Shown piece by piece: positions 7,341 to 15,654 of a stretch of DNA of 64,000 nt (its first letter is position 1; each line of letters begins with the position of its first letter). Location: NCBI RefSeq assembly GCF_011682055.1, contig NZ_JAAQOM010000018.1, positions 1 through 64,000 on the forward strand, written 5' to 3'. The notes under the pieces were generated by a model. That model ran no database searches, was not told the origin of the DNA, and worked only from the letters and a program-made list of their open reading frames with translations. The DNA comes from Telluria antibiotica (GTDB lineage: Bacteria; Pseudomonadota; Gammaproteobacteria; Burkholderiales; Burkholderiaceae_D). The position numbers and the translations under genes are program-made.

Positions 7341-8270
7341 ATGCGATTCAAGAAACTCGACCTCAACCTCGTCGTCGTGCTCGACGCACTGCTGGACGAG
7401 CGCAGCGTCACCCGGGCCGGCGTGCGGCTCAACGCGAGCCAGACCACGATCAGCGACGCACTAGGCAGGCTGCGCCAGTATTTCAACGACGACCTGCTGA
7501 CCCAGGTCGGCCGCAAGATGGTGCCGACGCCGCTCGGCGAGAGCCTTATCGGACCGGCGCGCACGCTGCTGCTGCAGGCCGAAGCGATGGTCAACACCAA
7601 GCCGAGCTTCGATCCCGCCGCAGCGGTCCGTACGTTCACCCTGATGGTGAGCGACTACGTCTACACGGTGCTGGTCACCAGGGTCGCGGCGGAACTGAGC
7701 CGGATCGCGCCCAGCATCACGCTCGAGATCGTTCCCCACTCGACCGTGCCGTGGGAATCGCTCGACCGCGGCGAGGCGGACTTCCTGATCATGCCGCAGA
7801 ATTACATGACCACCGGCCACCCGAGCTCCCTGCTGTTCGAGGACGGCTTCTGCTGCATCGCCTGGCGCGACAACGATCTCGTGGACGATGCGATCACGCT
7901 GGACCGCTTCATGGAGCTGGGGCACGTCGTGACGCGTTTCGGTCACAACCGCACGCCCGCGATCGACGAATGGTTCCTGCGGCGCTTCGGCGAGATGCGC
8001 CGCATCGAGATGATCACGACCGGCTTCTACGGCCTGCCCCAGGCCGTGATCGGCACCAGGCGCATCGCGACCATCCAGCGCACGCTGGCCGACTACTATG
8101 CGGACCTGTTGCCCATCAAGGTGATCGAGCCCGCTTTCGAACTGCCGACCGTCTCCGAAGCCATGCAGTGGAACCGGTACGCCGACAGCGATCCGGGCAT
8201 GGCGTGGATGCGACAGGTACTCGCCGAACACGGCGCCGCCATCCACGCCGGACCGGTGCCGCAAGCTTAA
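7341..8270 (+). CDS. LysR-family regulator, NodD/FdeR-like
   Basis: This 309-residue LysR-type regulator opens MRFKKLDLNLVVVLDALLD, very close to the NodD N-terminus, with a winged HTH over residues 5-60. Later segments also follow NodD (FDPAAAVRTFTLMVSD; ADFLIMPQNYMTTGHPSSLLF). NodD relatives sense flavonoids, and FdeR controls naringenin degradation in Herbaspirillum, which fits the catabolic genes on both sides. It is divergent from the lactonase operon and lies at the 3' end of the larger operon. Its stop and that of the convergent cyclase gene share the palindrome TTAA. Two similar 28-bp elements in front of the two operons are its likely targets. Confidence 0.9.
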   Translation: MRFKKLDLNLVVVLDALLDERSVTRAGVRLNASQTTISDALGRLRQYFNDDLLTQVGRKMVPTPLGESLIGPARTLLLQAEAMVNTKPSFDPAAAVRTFTLMVSDYVYTVLVTRVAAELSRIAPSITLEIVPHSTVPWESLDRGEADFLIMPQNYMTTGHPSSLLFEDGFCCIAWRDNDLVDDAITLDRFMELGHVVTRFGHNRTPAIDEWFLRRFGEMRRIEMITTGFYGLPQAVIGTRRIATIQRTLADYYADLLPIKVIEPAFELPTVSEAMQWNRYADSDPGMAWMRQVLAEHGAAIHAGPVPQA

Positions 8271-9079
8271 GAACGCGGCAACGCCAGCAGGTCGTCGTCG
8301 ACGATGGCCACGGCGCGGGTCCAACCGGCCGAGCCGCGCCGGACCTTGTGCGGGAAGCAGCTGATATAAAAACCGTGGGCCGGCAGAGCTTCCAGGTTGT
8401 GCAGCTTCTCGAGGTGGCAATAGCCGATGTCGCGGCCGGCCTTGTGGCCTTCCCAGATCAGCGACTTGTCGCCCGTCTCGGCGATTCTCTTCGCCGTGTA
8501 CGAAAACGGCGCGTCCCAGCTCCAGGCATCGGTGCCGGTCAGGCGTACGCCGCGCTGCAGCAGGTACATCGTCGCCTCGTAGCCCATGCCGCAGCCGGCT
8601 TGCACGAAGTCGCCGTGGCCATAGCGGCTGCCGGCGCGCGTGTTCACGACGACGATGTCGAGCGGCTGCAGAACGTGGCCGACGCGCGCCAGCTCGGCCT
8701 CGACGTCGGCCGCCGTGGCCACGTAGCCGTCCGGGAAATGCCGGAAGTCGAGCTTCACGCCCGGCTGGAAACACCATTCGAGCGGCACCTCGTCGATGGT
8801 GATCGATGCCTTTTTCTCGCCGGTCTTCGCATCCATCGTCGAATGGAAGTGGTAAGGCGCGTCGAGGTGCGTGCCGCTGTGGGTCGTCATCGTGACCCAT
8901 TCGGCGGCGGCCGCTTCGCCGTCGGGGTAGTCGGCCGCCGTGGTGCCCGGGATCATCAGCATGAATTCCGGCAGCGTGTCCTGGTGCTTTTGATAGGTGA
9001 TCTTCGGCGCCAGCGGGGGCGGATCGGACAGGACTTCGTTTTCGAGGTAGATGGACAGGTCGATGAAATGACGGGACAT
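8267..9079 (-). CDS. Cyclase family protein (kynurenine formamidase-like)
   Basis: This 270-residue Cyclase-fold (PF04199-type) metal hydrolase carries the diagnostic motif HSGTHLDAPYH (67-77) and a second cluster with YGHGDF and YCHLEKLHNL. The family hydrolyses amides, lactones or enol-lactones with Zn2+ or Mn2+. Last gene of the ten-gene operon starting at 19953, it probably hydrolyses a cyclic ring-cleavage product. The 19-nt gap after the SDR gene keeps it in the same transcript. Confidence 0.88.
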   Translation of the reverse strand: MSRHFIDLSIYLENEVLSDPPPLAPKITYQKHQDTLPEFMLMIPGTTAADYPDGEAAAAEWVTMTTHSGTHLDAPYHFHSTMDAKTGEKKASITIDEVPLEWCFQPGVKLDFRHFPDGYVATAADVEAELARVGHVLQPLDIVVVNTRAGSRYGHGDFVQAGCGMGYEATMYLLQRGVRLTGTDAWSWDAPFSYTAKRIAETGDKSLIWEGHKAGRDIGYCHLEKLHNLEALPAHGFYISCFPHKVRRGSAGWTRAVAIVDDDLLALPRS

Positions 9080-9098
9080 GGTTTTTCCTTGTTGGGTA

Positions 9099-9590
9099 TT
9101 AGTCGGTGATGAGGGTGCTGCCGTCGACGACGAGCGTCTGCCCCGTGATGAAGCCGCCGGCGCGGCCTGCCACCGAAGGTACGATCAGGTTGGCGAGCCG
9201 CGCCGCGCCTTGGAGGTTGACGCCGAATACGTGGTCCCGGTCGGCGTCGGTCGTCTCCGCGAGCGGTTCGGCCGGGCCCTGCACGCCCGCGTTGCAGACA
9301 AGCGTATCGATACGGCCGCGCCAGCCTGCCGCGACATCCACAAGGCGGACGACGGCCGCGGGATCGGCGACATCGCAGGGGATCGGCAGCGCGTCGACGC
9401 CATCCGCGCGCAACGCGTCCGCGGCCGCCGCGCAGCCGGCGGCGTCGCAGTCGGCCAGCACGACAGCCGCCCCGTGCGCGCCCAATGCCGCCGCGATCGC
9501 GCTGCCCAGGCCCTGCGCCGCACCGGTGACGAGAGCAACCTGCCCGCCCAGGTCGAACAGGCCTTTCCCGCTGGCTGGTACGCTTGACAT
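9099..9590 (-). CDS. SDR-family protein with in-frame internal deletion
   Basis: Only 163 residues instead of the usual 250 or so. The N-terminal Rossmann half is normal: TGAAQGLG, a CDV segment, then CNAGVQGP. The chain then jumps from VNLQGAARLANLIVPSVAG straight to GGFITGQTLVVDGSTLITD, the normal C-terminal end of an SDR. The missing stretch of about 85 residues contains the catalytic Ser and the YxxxK pair, so oxidoreductase activity is not expected. No reading frame at this place holds the missing part, so this is a clean deletion rather than a frameshift. It is embedded, with 7- and 19-nt gaps, in a tightly packed operon. It could be a decayed gene kept for operon continuity. Confidence 0.85.
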   Translation of the reverse strand: MSSVPASGKGLFDLGGQVALVTGAAQGLGSAIAAALGAHGAAVVLADCDAAGCAAAADALRADGVDALPIPCDVADPAAVVRLVDVAAGWRGRIDTLVCNAGVQGPAEPLAETTDADRDHVFGVNLQGAARLANLIVPSVAGRAGGFITGQTLVVDGSTLITD

Positions 9591-9597
9591 GGCGCGC

Positions 9598-10725
9598 TCA
9601 GATCGGTTGTGCCAGCGCCATCAGCGACTCGCGCATGATGCGGCTGTGCTCCTCCTTGTCGCCGCCGGCGATCTCGATGTCGCCGAGGCGGCCCGAGTTC
9701 TCGACCACCATGCGGCAGCGTTCCCAGCGCCGTTCCTGGAAGGCGTGCAGCGCATGCGCCACGTCCGTCGCCTTCTCCAGCTCGTCGGCGAGCACCAGTG
9801 CGTCCTCGATACCTATGCAGGCGCCGGACGCCAGGTGCGGCGTGGTCGCGTGGACGGTGTCGCCGATCAGCACGACGCGGCCCCGGTTCCACGGGCGCGG
9901 CAGCAGCATGCCCTCCAGCGGCCGGTAGATGATCTGCGACGAAGCGTCCAGTTTCGCGCGCACGTCCTGCAGCACGGACACGTCGAACGGGGCCAGCAGG
10001 TCTCTGAGCATAGGCAGGAACTGCGCCGGATCGATGTGGACGTTCTCGATCCGGTCCTCGGTGACGTACAGGTAGATCTCGCTGTCGGACACCGGACTCA
10101 CGCCGGCCTTGATCTTCGGTCCCAGCCACATGGCGGCGCGGTTGACTTCCGGCGCGCGCGGCAGCACGGCGCGCCAGACGCCCTGGCCGCTGTAGCGCGG
10201 CGCCGGCGCATCGGGGAACAGCGTCGCGCGCGTCTTCGAATACAGGCCGTCCGCGCCGATCACGAGATCGTAGCGGCCGGTGGAGCCGTCCGTGAAGCCG
10301 ACGTCGACGCCGGCGTCGTCCTGCCCGATCGTGGTGAACGAGCAGCCCAGGCGCACGTCGGCACCGGACGCCCGGGTGGCTTCGGCCAGGATCGCGGCCA
10401 GCACAGGGCGCATGATCGAGCCGCCGCCCGGCACGTCGGCGCCGGCGACGCGCGGCGTCGGCAGCGTCGCCACGTGCATCCCGTTCTGCAGGCCGATCTC
10501 GACGCCGTCGAAGGCGGCGCCACGGCGCAGGAACTCGTCCAGGATGCCGAGCGTGCGGAAGGCGCGCAGCGTGGCGCCGCCGAGGCTGATGCCCGCGCCA
10601 TAGGAGCGCCAGCCCGGATCGATTTCGACGAGATCGACCTCCACGCCGCGCTTGCGCAGTTCGATCGCGGCGGACATGCCGGAAAAACCGCCGCCGATGA
10701 TGAGTACCTTGTGTGCTGCCGTCAT
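9598..10725 (-). CDS. FAD-dependent aromatic monooxygenase (FdeE-like)
   Basis: This 375-residue group A flavoprotein hydroxylase (PHBH fold) has the dinucleotide motif GGGFSG (11-16), the DG motif GADG (157-160) and the GD motif GDTVHATTP (288-296). Such enzymes use NAD(P)H and O2 to hydroxylate phenolic rings. With an adjacent Rieske ferredoxin, an extradiol dioxygenase and a NodD-like regulator, it most resembles FdeE, which hydroxylates the flavanone A-ring at C8 in Herbaspirillum; this comes from recalled gene order and family features, not an alignment. The real substrate could be another flavonoid or polyphenol. Confidence 0.88.
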   Translation of the reverse strand: MTAAHKVLIIGGGFSGMSAAIELRKRGVEVDLVEIDPGWRSYGAGISLGGATLRAFRTLGILDEFLRRGAAFDGVEIGLQNGMHVATLPTPRVAGADVPGGGSIMRPVLAAILAEATRASGADVRLGCSFTTIGQDDAGVDVGFTDGSTGRYDLVIGADGLYSKTRATLFPDAPAPRYSGQGVWRAVLPRAPEVNRAAMWLGPKIKAGVSPVSDSEIYLYVTEDRIENVHIDPAQFLPMLRDLLAPFDVSVLQDVRAKLDASSQIIYRPLEGMLLPRPWNRGRVVLIGDTVHATTPHLASGACIGIEDALVLADELEKATDVAHALHAFQERRWERCRMVVENSGRLGDIEIAGGDKEEHSRIMRESLMALAQPI

Positions 10726-10735
10726 GATGTCTCCC

Positions 10736-11083
10736 TTATGTCTCTTCCATTACTGCATAGATGTCGTCCGGCGCGGCGATCGCGAGCGGCACCGGGGTCA
10801 GGGCCTGCCCCAGGCACGGGCCCAGCGTGCAGATGCCCGTGTCGATCGCGAACTGCGCGCCGTGTGCGCTGCATACGATGCGCGTGGCGGCGCCGTCGAG
10901 GTAGGCATCCTTGCGCCAGGCCATCGGCGTGTCGCCGTAGTGCGGGCAGGCGTCGCGATACGCGTGCAGGCGGCCGTCCTTGCGTACGACGAAGATCGTG
11001 TCGGCGCCCTCGCCGCGCGGGTCGAACCCGCGCGCGCATCCTTCCGCCAGGTCGCTGCCCTTGCACAGGTAGTGATGCGCCAT
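10736..11083 (-). CDS. Rieske [2Fe-2S] ferredoxin
   Basis: This 115-residue single-domain Rieske protein has cluster ligands Cys46/His48 (CPHYG) and Cys71/His74 (CSAHG). The sequence between the two boxes is longer than in typical dioxygenase ferredoxins. It is a soluble electron carrier. It lies between the extradiol dioxygenase (3-nt gap) and the flavin monooxygenase (10-nt gap), the position of the ferredoxin in fde-type clusters. No matching Rieske oxygenase remains intact nearby; the only candidate in the region is the IS-truncated VanA-like fragment at 1784-1927. Confidence 0.88.
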   Translation of the reverse strand: MAHHYLCKGSDLAEGCARGFDPRGEGADTIFVVRKDGRLHAYRDACPHYGDTPMAWRKDAYLDGAATRIVCSAHGAQFAIDTGICTLGPCLGQALTPVPLAIAAPDDIYAVMEET

Positions 11084-11086
11084 CGC

Positions 11087-12031
11087 TCAGTGGCGCTCGC
11101 CGGCACCTGCCGCGCCGGGTGGCGGTCCACCCGGCGCCCATTTGTCGCGCTGCTGGAACAGGAATAGCTGCGAGGCATCGGCGCTCATCGGCACGGCGCG
11201 CGCCGTCCACGTGTCGTCGTGCAGGTCCATGTCCGCGTCGTACTCGACGTGGCAGCCGAGCGGGCTGTTGAAGTACCAGAACCAGTTCGAGCCCATCTTG
11301 TGCCGGCCCGGGCCCCAGAACGACTGGTAGCCTTTGTTCACGAAACGCGTGCCGGCCTGCATGAGTTCCGTCGGACCGCCCATGTGGAACGTGAAGTGCT
11401 CGCAGCCCTGCATGAACGGCGGCGTCTGGATCAGGAACAGCGTGTGGTGGTCGATCGTGCCGCCGGGCTGCAGGAACGGACCGGCGCCCAGCAGGCGGTC
11501 GGTGCAGCGGAAGCCCAGGCGCTCCACGTAGAACGTTTCGGCCTTTACCGCGTCGGGTACGAAATACACGACGTGCGACAGCGTGCGCGGCAACGCCTTC
11601 GCGTTTTCGTCGACGGCGACGTGGTTGACCGGGCGATTGTGCGCCCCGGGCGCGTTCACCGCTTCGGCCGGCAGGTCGAGGGGACGGCGCACCGTCACCT
11701 GGAAGCCCAGCACGAAGCCCAGGTCGTCGCCGGCTTCGATGCTGCCGTCCGCGAGGCGCTTCACCTCGCGGTCGCGGCCGAGTTCCTCGGCGATGGCGCC
11801 CAGCGTCTGCTCGTCCGCCACGCCGTAGATCGTCTTGCGCAGCATGGTCGCGGTGCCGAGGGGCGCGGGCAGCCCGGCGTCGTCCTTGTGGGCCAGGACG
11901 ATGGCGGTGCCGTCCAGCGCCTCGAAGCGGCCGTTGCCGACGGGCGTGAGGCCGTAGTCGGTGAGGTATTGGGTGCAGGCGGCGACGTCGTCGACGCCGA
12001 AGACCAGTGCGTCGGGTCCGATGATATTCAT
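11087..12031 (-). CDS. VOC-family extradiol ring-cleavage dioxygenase (FdeC-like)
   Basis: This 314-residue two-domain vicinal-oxygen-chelate protein has a degenerate N-terminal module and a C-terminal catalytic module with probable Fe(II) ligands His153 (LSHVVYF), His212 (EHFTF) and Glu263 (HVEYD). This is the type I extradiol dioxygenase architecture (about 300 residues). The start at 12031 is chosen because MNIIGPDALVFGVDDV begins the first VOC fold and follows GAGAGAACCCC; the open frame extends further upstream without homology. Downstream of the hydrolase and upstream of the ferredoxin and monooxygenase, it should cleave the dihydroxylated ring they make, as FdeC does for 8-hydroxynaringenin. 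Confidence 0.88.
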   Translation of the reverse strand: MNIIGPDALVFGVDDVAACTQYLTDYGLTPVGNGRFEALDGTAIVLAHKDDAGLPAPLGTATMLRKTIYGVADEQTLGAIAEELGRDREVKRLADGSIEAGDDLGFVLGFQVTVRRPLDLPAEAVNAPGAHNRPVNHVAVDENAKALPRTLSHVVYFVPDAVKAETFYVERLGFRCTDRLLGAGPFLQPGGTIDHHTLFLIQTPPFMQGCEHFTFHMGGPTELMQAGTRFVNKGYQSFWGPGRHKMGSNWFWYFNSPLGCHVEYDADMDLHDDTWTARAVPMSADASQLFLFQQRDKWAPGGPPPGAAGAGERH

Positions 12032-12056
12032 GGGGTTCTCTCTGTCGTGTCGTGGT

Positions 12057-13217
12057 TCAGACGGCGGTGCGGCCGCCAAGGGTTTCGGCCACCCAGTCGG
12101 CGATGTAGGCGCCGGCATTGGCCGAGTTGTCGAAGCTGGAGTGCTGCACGCCACCTTCGCGCTCGGTGAACACCTTCAACTCGCGCTTGGGGCTGTTCAC
12201 GAGCTGGTCGTATGTGCGGACGGCCCAGTGCAGCGGGATCTGCGAATCCTTCTCTCCGTGCGTGACGAGGAACGGCACCTTGATGCGGTCGAGGATGCCG
12301 TCCAGGTGGACGTGTTCCGCGATCTGCATGAACTCGTCCTGGTCCTTCGCCCCCCATACCCAGCGCACGTGCTCCCAGTAGTGCGGCACAGGAAAGCTGC
12401 CCTCCTTCGCGAGGCGCTTCTTCTGTACGTCGCGCCAGTCGTGGTTGGCGCCCCAGACGACGCCCATGGCGAAGCGCGGCTCGAACGCCACCGCGCGCGG
12501 GCAGTAGTAGCCGCCCAACGATACCCCTTCAAGGCCGATGCGCTTCGCGTCGACGTCCGCGCGGGTCTCGAGCCAGTCCACGACCTTGCTGGCCCAGCGC
12601 TCGCTGTCATACACCGCGTGCATGCCGTGCAGGCGCAGCGCTTCGCCGGTGCCCGGCTGGTCGATCACGAGCGACGATACGCCCCGCTTTGCAAGCCATT
12701 GCGGCAGGCCGACGCGGTATTTCATCTCCTTCGTGGAGTCGAGGCCGTTGACCTGCACGAGGATGGGCGCGGGGCCGTCCACACCCTCGGCGCGAACGTA
12801 CAGGCCCGAGATATGGGCGTCGCCGTACGGGATCTCGACGCGGATGCAGTTCTCTCCACTGAGCTTCAGGCCGCGCGCGAAGACGTCCAGAAATCGACCG
12901 TAAAGCGCCAGGCGTCCGGGCGCGCCGTGCGCCTGCAGGCGCTCCGCCGTCAGGTAATACGTGGCGGCGCGGTTGTACTTGTCGCCGGCCGAGATCAGGC
13001 GGCCGTGCGCCTCGTCTTCCTCGGCCAGGGCACACAGCTTGTCGGCCATGCGCGACCAGGTCTCGCGGAATGCCTTCGTGCCGGCGGCGTCGGGCTGCTT
13101 CGCTGCGTCCTCCAGCGGCGCGCACATCTCCTCGATCTCGCCGATCTTCGCGCCCATCTCGATCGCCAGGTCGACCGAGAGGTTCCAGACGTAGTTGGTG
13201 GGGAAATACTTGAACAT
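12057..13217 (-). CDS. Alpha/beta hydrolase, C-C hydrolase-like (DUF1100/FrsA type)
   Basis: This 386-residue alpha/beta hydrolase has a long helical N-terminal part (about 1-120) and a catalytic domain with nucleophile Ser233 in GVSLGG, Asp324 in HGEKDSQIP and His359 in GVQHSSF. This layout matches the group of 2,6-dihydroxypseudooxynicotine hydrolase, which breaks C-C bonds, and FrsA-type esterases. Placed directly upstream of the extradiol dioxygenase (25-nt gap), it is a good candidate for hydrolysing the ring-fission product. The substrate is inferred only from context. Confidence 0.85.
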   Translation of the reverse strand: MFKYFPTNYVWNLSVDLAIEMGAKIGEIEEMCAPLEDAAKQPDAAGTKAFRETWSRMADKLCALAEEDEAHGRLISAGDKYNRAATYYLTAERLQAHGAPGRLALYGRFLDVFARGLKLSGENCIRVEIPYGDAHISGLYVRAEGVDGPAPILVQVNGLDSTKEMKYRVGLPQWLAKRGVSSLVIDQPGTGEALRLHGMHAVYDSERWASKVVDWLETRADVDAKRIGLEGVSLGGYYCPRAVAFEPRFAMGVVWGANHDWRDVQKKRLAKEGSFPVPHYWEHVRWVWGAKDQDEFMQIAEHVHLDGILDRIKVPFLVTHGEKDSQIPLHWAVRTYDQLVNSPKRELKVFTEREGGVQHSSFDNSANAGAYIADWVAETLGGRTAV

Positions 13218-13227
13218 GGTTAGCTTT

Positions 13228-15654
13228 CTATCGTTGTTGGGTGGTTGGCATGGTGTTGGGAACGTCCGCCGCCACGCGGGATACCGGCGTGGGACGCAGG
13301 AGGAAATGGCCCAGTGCGGGCAGCAGCACCAGGGCGCCGAGCATATTCAGCAGGAACATGAAGGCGAGCAGGATGCCCATATCGGCTTGAAACTTGATCG
13401 GCGAAAAGGCCCACGTGGCGACGCCGACGGCCAGGGTCACCCCCGTCAGCATCACGACCTTGCCCGTGAAGAGCAGCGCGCGGTAATAGGCTTCGGACAG
13501 GCTCATGCCCTCCTTCATGCGCGCCTGGGTGACGCTCAGGATGTACAGCGCGTAGTCGATGCCGATGCCCACGCCCAGGGCGATCACGGGCAGCGTCGCG
13601 ACCTTCACGCCGATGCCGAGGACGACCATCAGCGCTTCCGCCAGCACGGACGTCAGCATCAGGGGCAGCACGGCCACGACGACGGCGCGCCAGGAGCGGA
13701 ACGTGATGAAGCACAGGACGATCACGGCGCCGTACACGAGGAGCAGCATCTCGTACCAGGAGCGCTTGACGACGATGTTGGTCGCGGCCTCGATCCCGGC
13801 GCTGCCCGCCGCCTGCAGGAACCTGACATTGGCGGTATCGTTGGCGGCGGCGAACGCATCGACGTGCGCGACCACGCGCGACAGCGTGTCGGCCCGGTGA
13901 TCCTTGAGGTAGACGTAAACCGTCAGCAGGTTGCAGGCATCGTTGTACAGGCCGCGCGGCGCGCCGGCGGTGATCGAATTCAGCATCGCCTGGTTCCTCG
14001 ACATCTCGTACCATTTCGGGTTGGCTTCGTTCAGGCCGCTGAGCATGCGGCGGTTCAGCAGCGCCAGCGTGTTCACCGATTCCACGCCCTCGACCTGGCG
14101 CAGTTCCCAATCGAGTGCATCCACCCGTTTGAGGACGTCGTAGCTGGCGCAGCCGCCGTCCGGCGTCTTCACCAGCACGGCGTACACGTCGCTGCTGGCG
14201 CCGTAGTGCGCGCTGATGTAGGCCACGTCGCGGTTGTAGCGCGAGTCCGGACGCAGCTCCGGCGCGCCCGGATCGAGGTCGCCGATCTTCAGGTGGTGAC
14301 TCGTGACGCCCGCGCCCACGGCCAGCACACAGGCTGCGGCGATGGCGACGCCCGCCCACGGCTTGCGGGTGAACAGGTCAAGGAAGCGCCACAGGCCTTC
14401 CTTGCGACCGCCGGCCCGCTCCATCTCTTCCGCGCGCAGGCTGCGCTGGGCCGCCCGGGCGCTCACGCCGGTGTAGGACAGCAGGATCGGCAGCAGGATC
14501 AGGTTCGTGAAGATCAGCGCGGCGACGCCGATGCTGGCCGCGATGGCCAGCTCGCGGATCGCCTGGATGTCGATCACGAGCAGCACGGCGAAGCCGACGG
14601 CGTCCGCTAGCAGCGCCGTCAGCCCGGCCAAGAACAGGCGGCGGAACGTGAAGCGTGCCGCGACGAGCTTGTGGGCGCCGCGCCCGATGTCCTGCATGAT
14701 GCCGTTCATCTTCTGCGCGCCGTGGCTCATGCCGATCGCGAAGATCAGGAACGGCACCAGCATGGAGTAGGGATCGAGCGCATAGCCCAGGGTCGGCAAC
14801 AGGCCGAGCTGCCACACAACGGCGACGAGCGAACTCGCGACGACGAGCACCGTCGAGCGCGCGCAGCGCGTGTACCAGAACACCATCGCGGCGGCGATCG
14901 CGATCGCCACGCCGAAGAACAGCAACACCTGGCGCAGGCCGTCGATCAGGTCGCCCGCGATCTTGGCGAACCCCGTGATGTGGATGCGCACGCCCTGCGC
15001 CTCGTATTTGTGACGGATCGTCTCCAGCGCGCCGGACAGCGCCTGGTAATCGAGCGGCTTGCCCTGCGCGTCCACCGCCAGCAGCGGCACGTAGATGACG
15101 CTGGAGCGGGCGTCGCGCGCGACGATCTGGCCGATTTCTCCCGAGCGCGCGACGTTGGCCGCCATCTTGCGCAGGCTGTCCGGCGAGCCGTCGTAGCCTT
15201 CGGGGATCACGGGACCGCCGTCCATGCCTTCCTCCGTGACGCCGACCCAGCGGGTGTTGGGCGTCCACAGCGATTTCATGAGCGGCCGGTCGACGCCGGG
15301 CAGCAGGAAGACCTCGTCGCTGACCTTCGCCAGCAGGTCCAGATAGCGCCGGTCATAGATCGAGCCGTCCGGGTTCTCGACGGCGATGCGCACGGCGTTG
15401 CCCAGGCCACTCAACTCCTTCTGGTACTTCAGGTAATTGGCGATGTACGGATGACCGGCGGGGATCGCCTTCTCGAAGCTGGCATTCAGGCGCAGCTTGC
15501 CGGCCTGCCAGCCGAGCAGCACGGTGACGACGGCACACAGCACCACGACGACGATGCGGTGGTTGAACAGCAGGCGTTCGAGGAACGAACCGGAGCGCGG
15601 ATCGAACTGCGCCAGGTCGGCGGCGACTTGTTGGGGAGCGTGGGTCGGGTTCAT
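13228..15654 (-). CDS. RND/MMPL-family transporter
   Basis: This 808-residue inner-membrane permease of the RND superfamily, MMPL/patched-like type, has two repeats, each with one TM helix, a large periplasmic domain and a bundle of about five TM helices (TM1 around residues 33-52; bundles around 235-400 and 620-790). The motif GIGIDYALYI lies in the second bundle. Unlike AcrB it is short and not paired with a periplasmic adaptor. Its ATG overlaps the stop of the YCF48-like gene by 4 bp. Partnership with YCF48-like, DUF1329 and DUF1302 proteins is a recurring module thought to move hydrophobic compounds or lipids across the envelope. Here it shares an operon with ring-degradation genes. Confidence 0.9.
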   Translation of the reverse strand: MNPTHAPQQVAADLAQFDPRSGSFLERLLFNHRIVVVVLCAVVTVLLGWQAGKLRLNASFEKAIPAGHPYIANYLKYQKELSGLGNAVRIAVENPDGSIYDRRYLDLLAKVSDEVFLLPGVDRPLMKSLWTPNTRWVGVTEEGMDGGPVIPEGYDGSPDSLRKMAANVARSGEIGQIVARDARSSVIYVPLLAVDAQGKPLDYQALSGALETIRHKYEAQGVRIHITGFAKIAGDLIDGLRQVLLFFGVAIAIAAAMVFWYTRCARSTVLVVASSLVAVVWQLGLLPTLGYALDPYSMLVPFLIFAIGMSHGAQKMNGIMQDIGRGAHKLVAARFTFRRLFLAGLTALLADAVGFAVLLVIDIQAIRELAIAASIGVAALIFTNLILLPILLSYTGVSARAAQRSLRAEEMERAGGRKEGLWRFLDLFTRKPWAGVAIAAACVLAVGAGVTSHHLKIGDLDPGAPELRPDSRYNRDVAYISAHYGASSDVYAVLVKTPDGGCASYDVLKRVDALDWELRQVEGVESVNTLALLNRRMLSGLNEANPKWYEMSRNQAMLNSITAGAPRGLYNDACNLLTVYVYLKDHRADTLSRVVAHVDAFAAANDTANVRFLQAAGSAGIEAATNIVVKRSWYEMLLLVYGAVIVLCFITFRSWRAVVVAVLPLMLTSVLAEALMVVLGIGVKVATLPVIALGVGIGIDYALYILSVTQARMKEGMSLSEAYYRALLFTGKVVMLTGVTLAVGVATWAFSPIKFQADMGILLAFMFLLNMLGALVLLPALGHFLLRPTPVSRVAADVPNTMPTTQQR

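Noticed and set aside
9185..10129. Possibility that the missing SDR segment lies in another frame (frameshift instead of deletion)
   Set aside because: That frame is a shadow of the flavin monooxygenase; no YxxxK segment is present between 9099 and 9590 in any frame.
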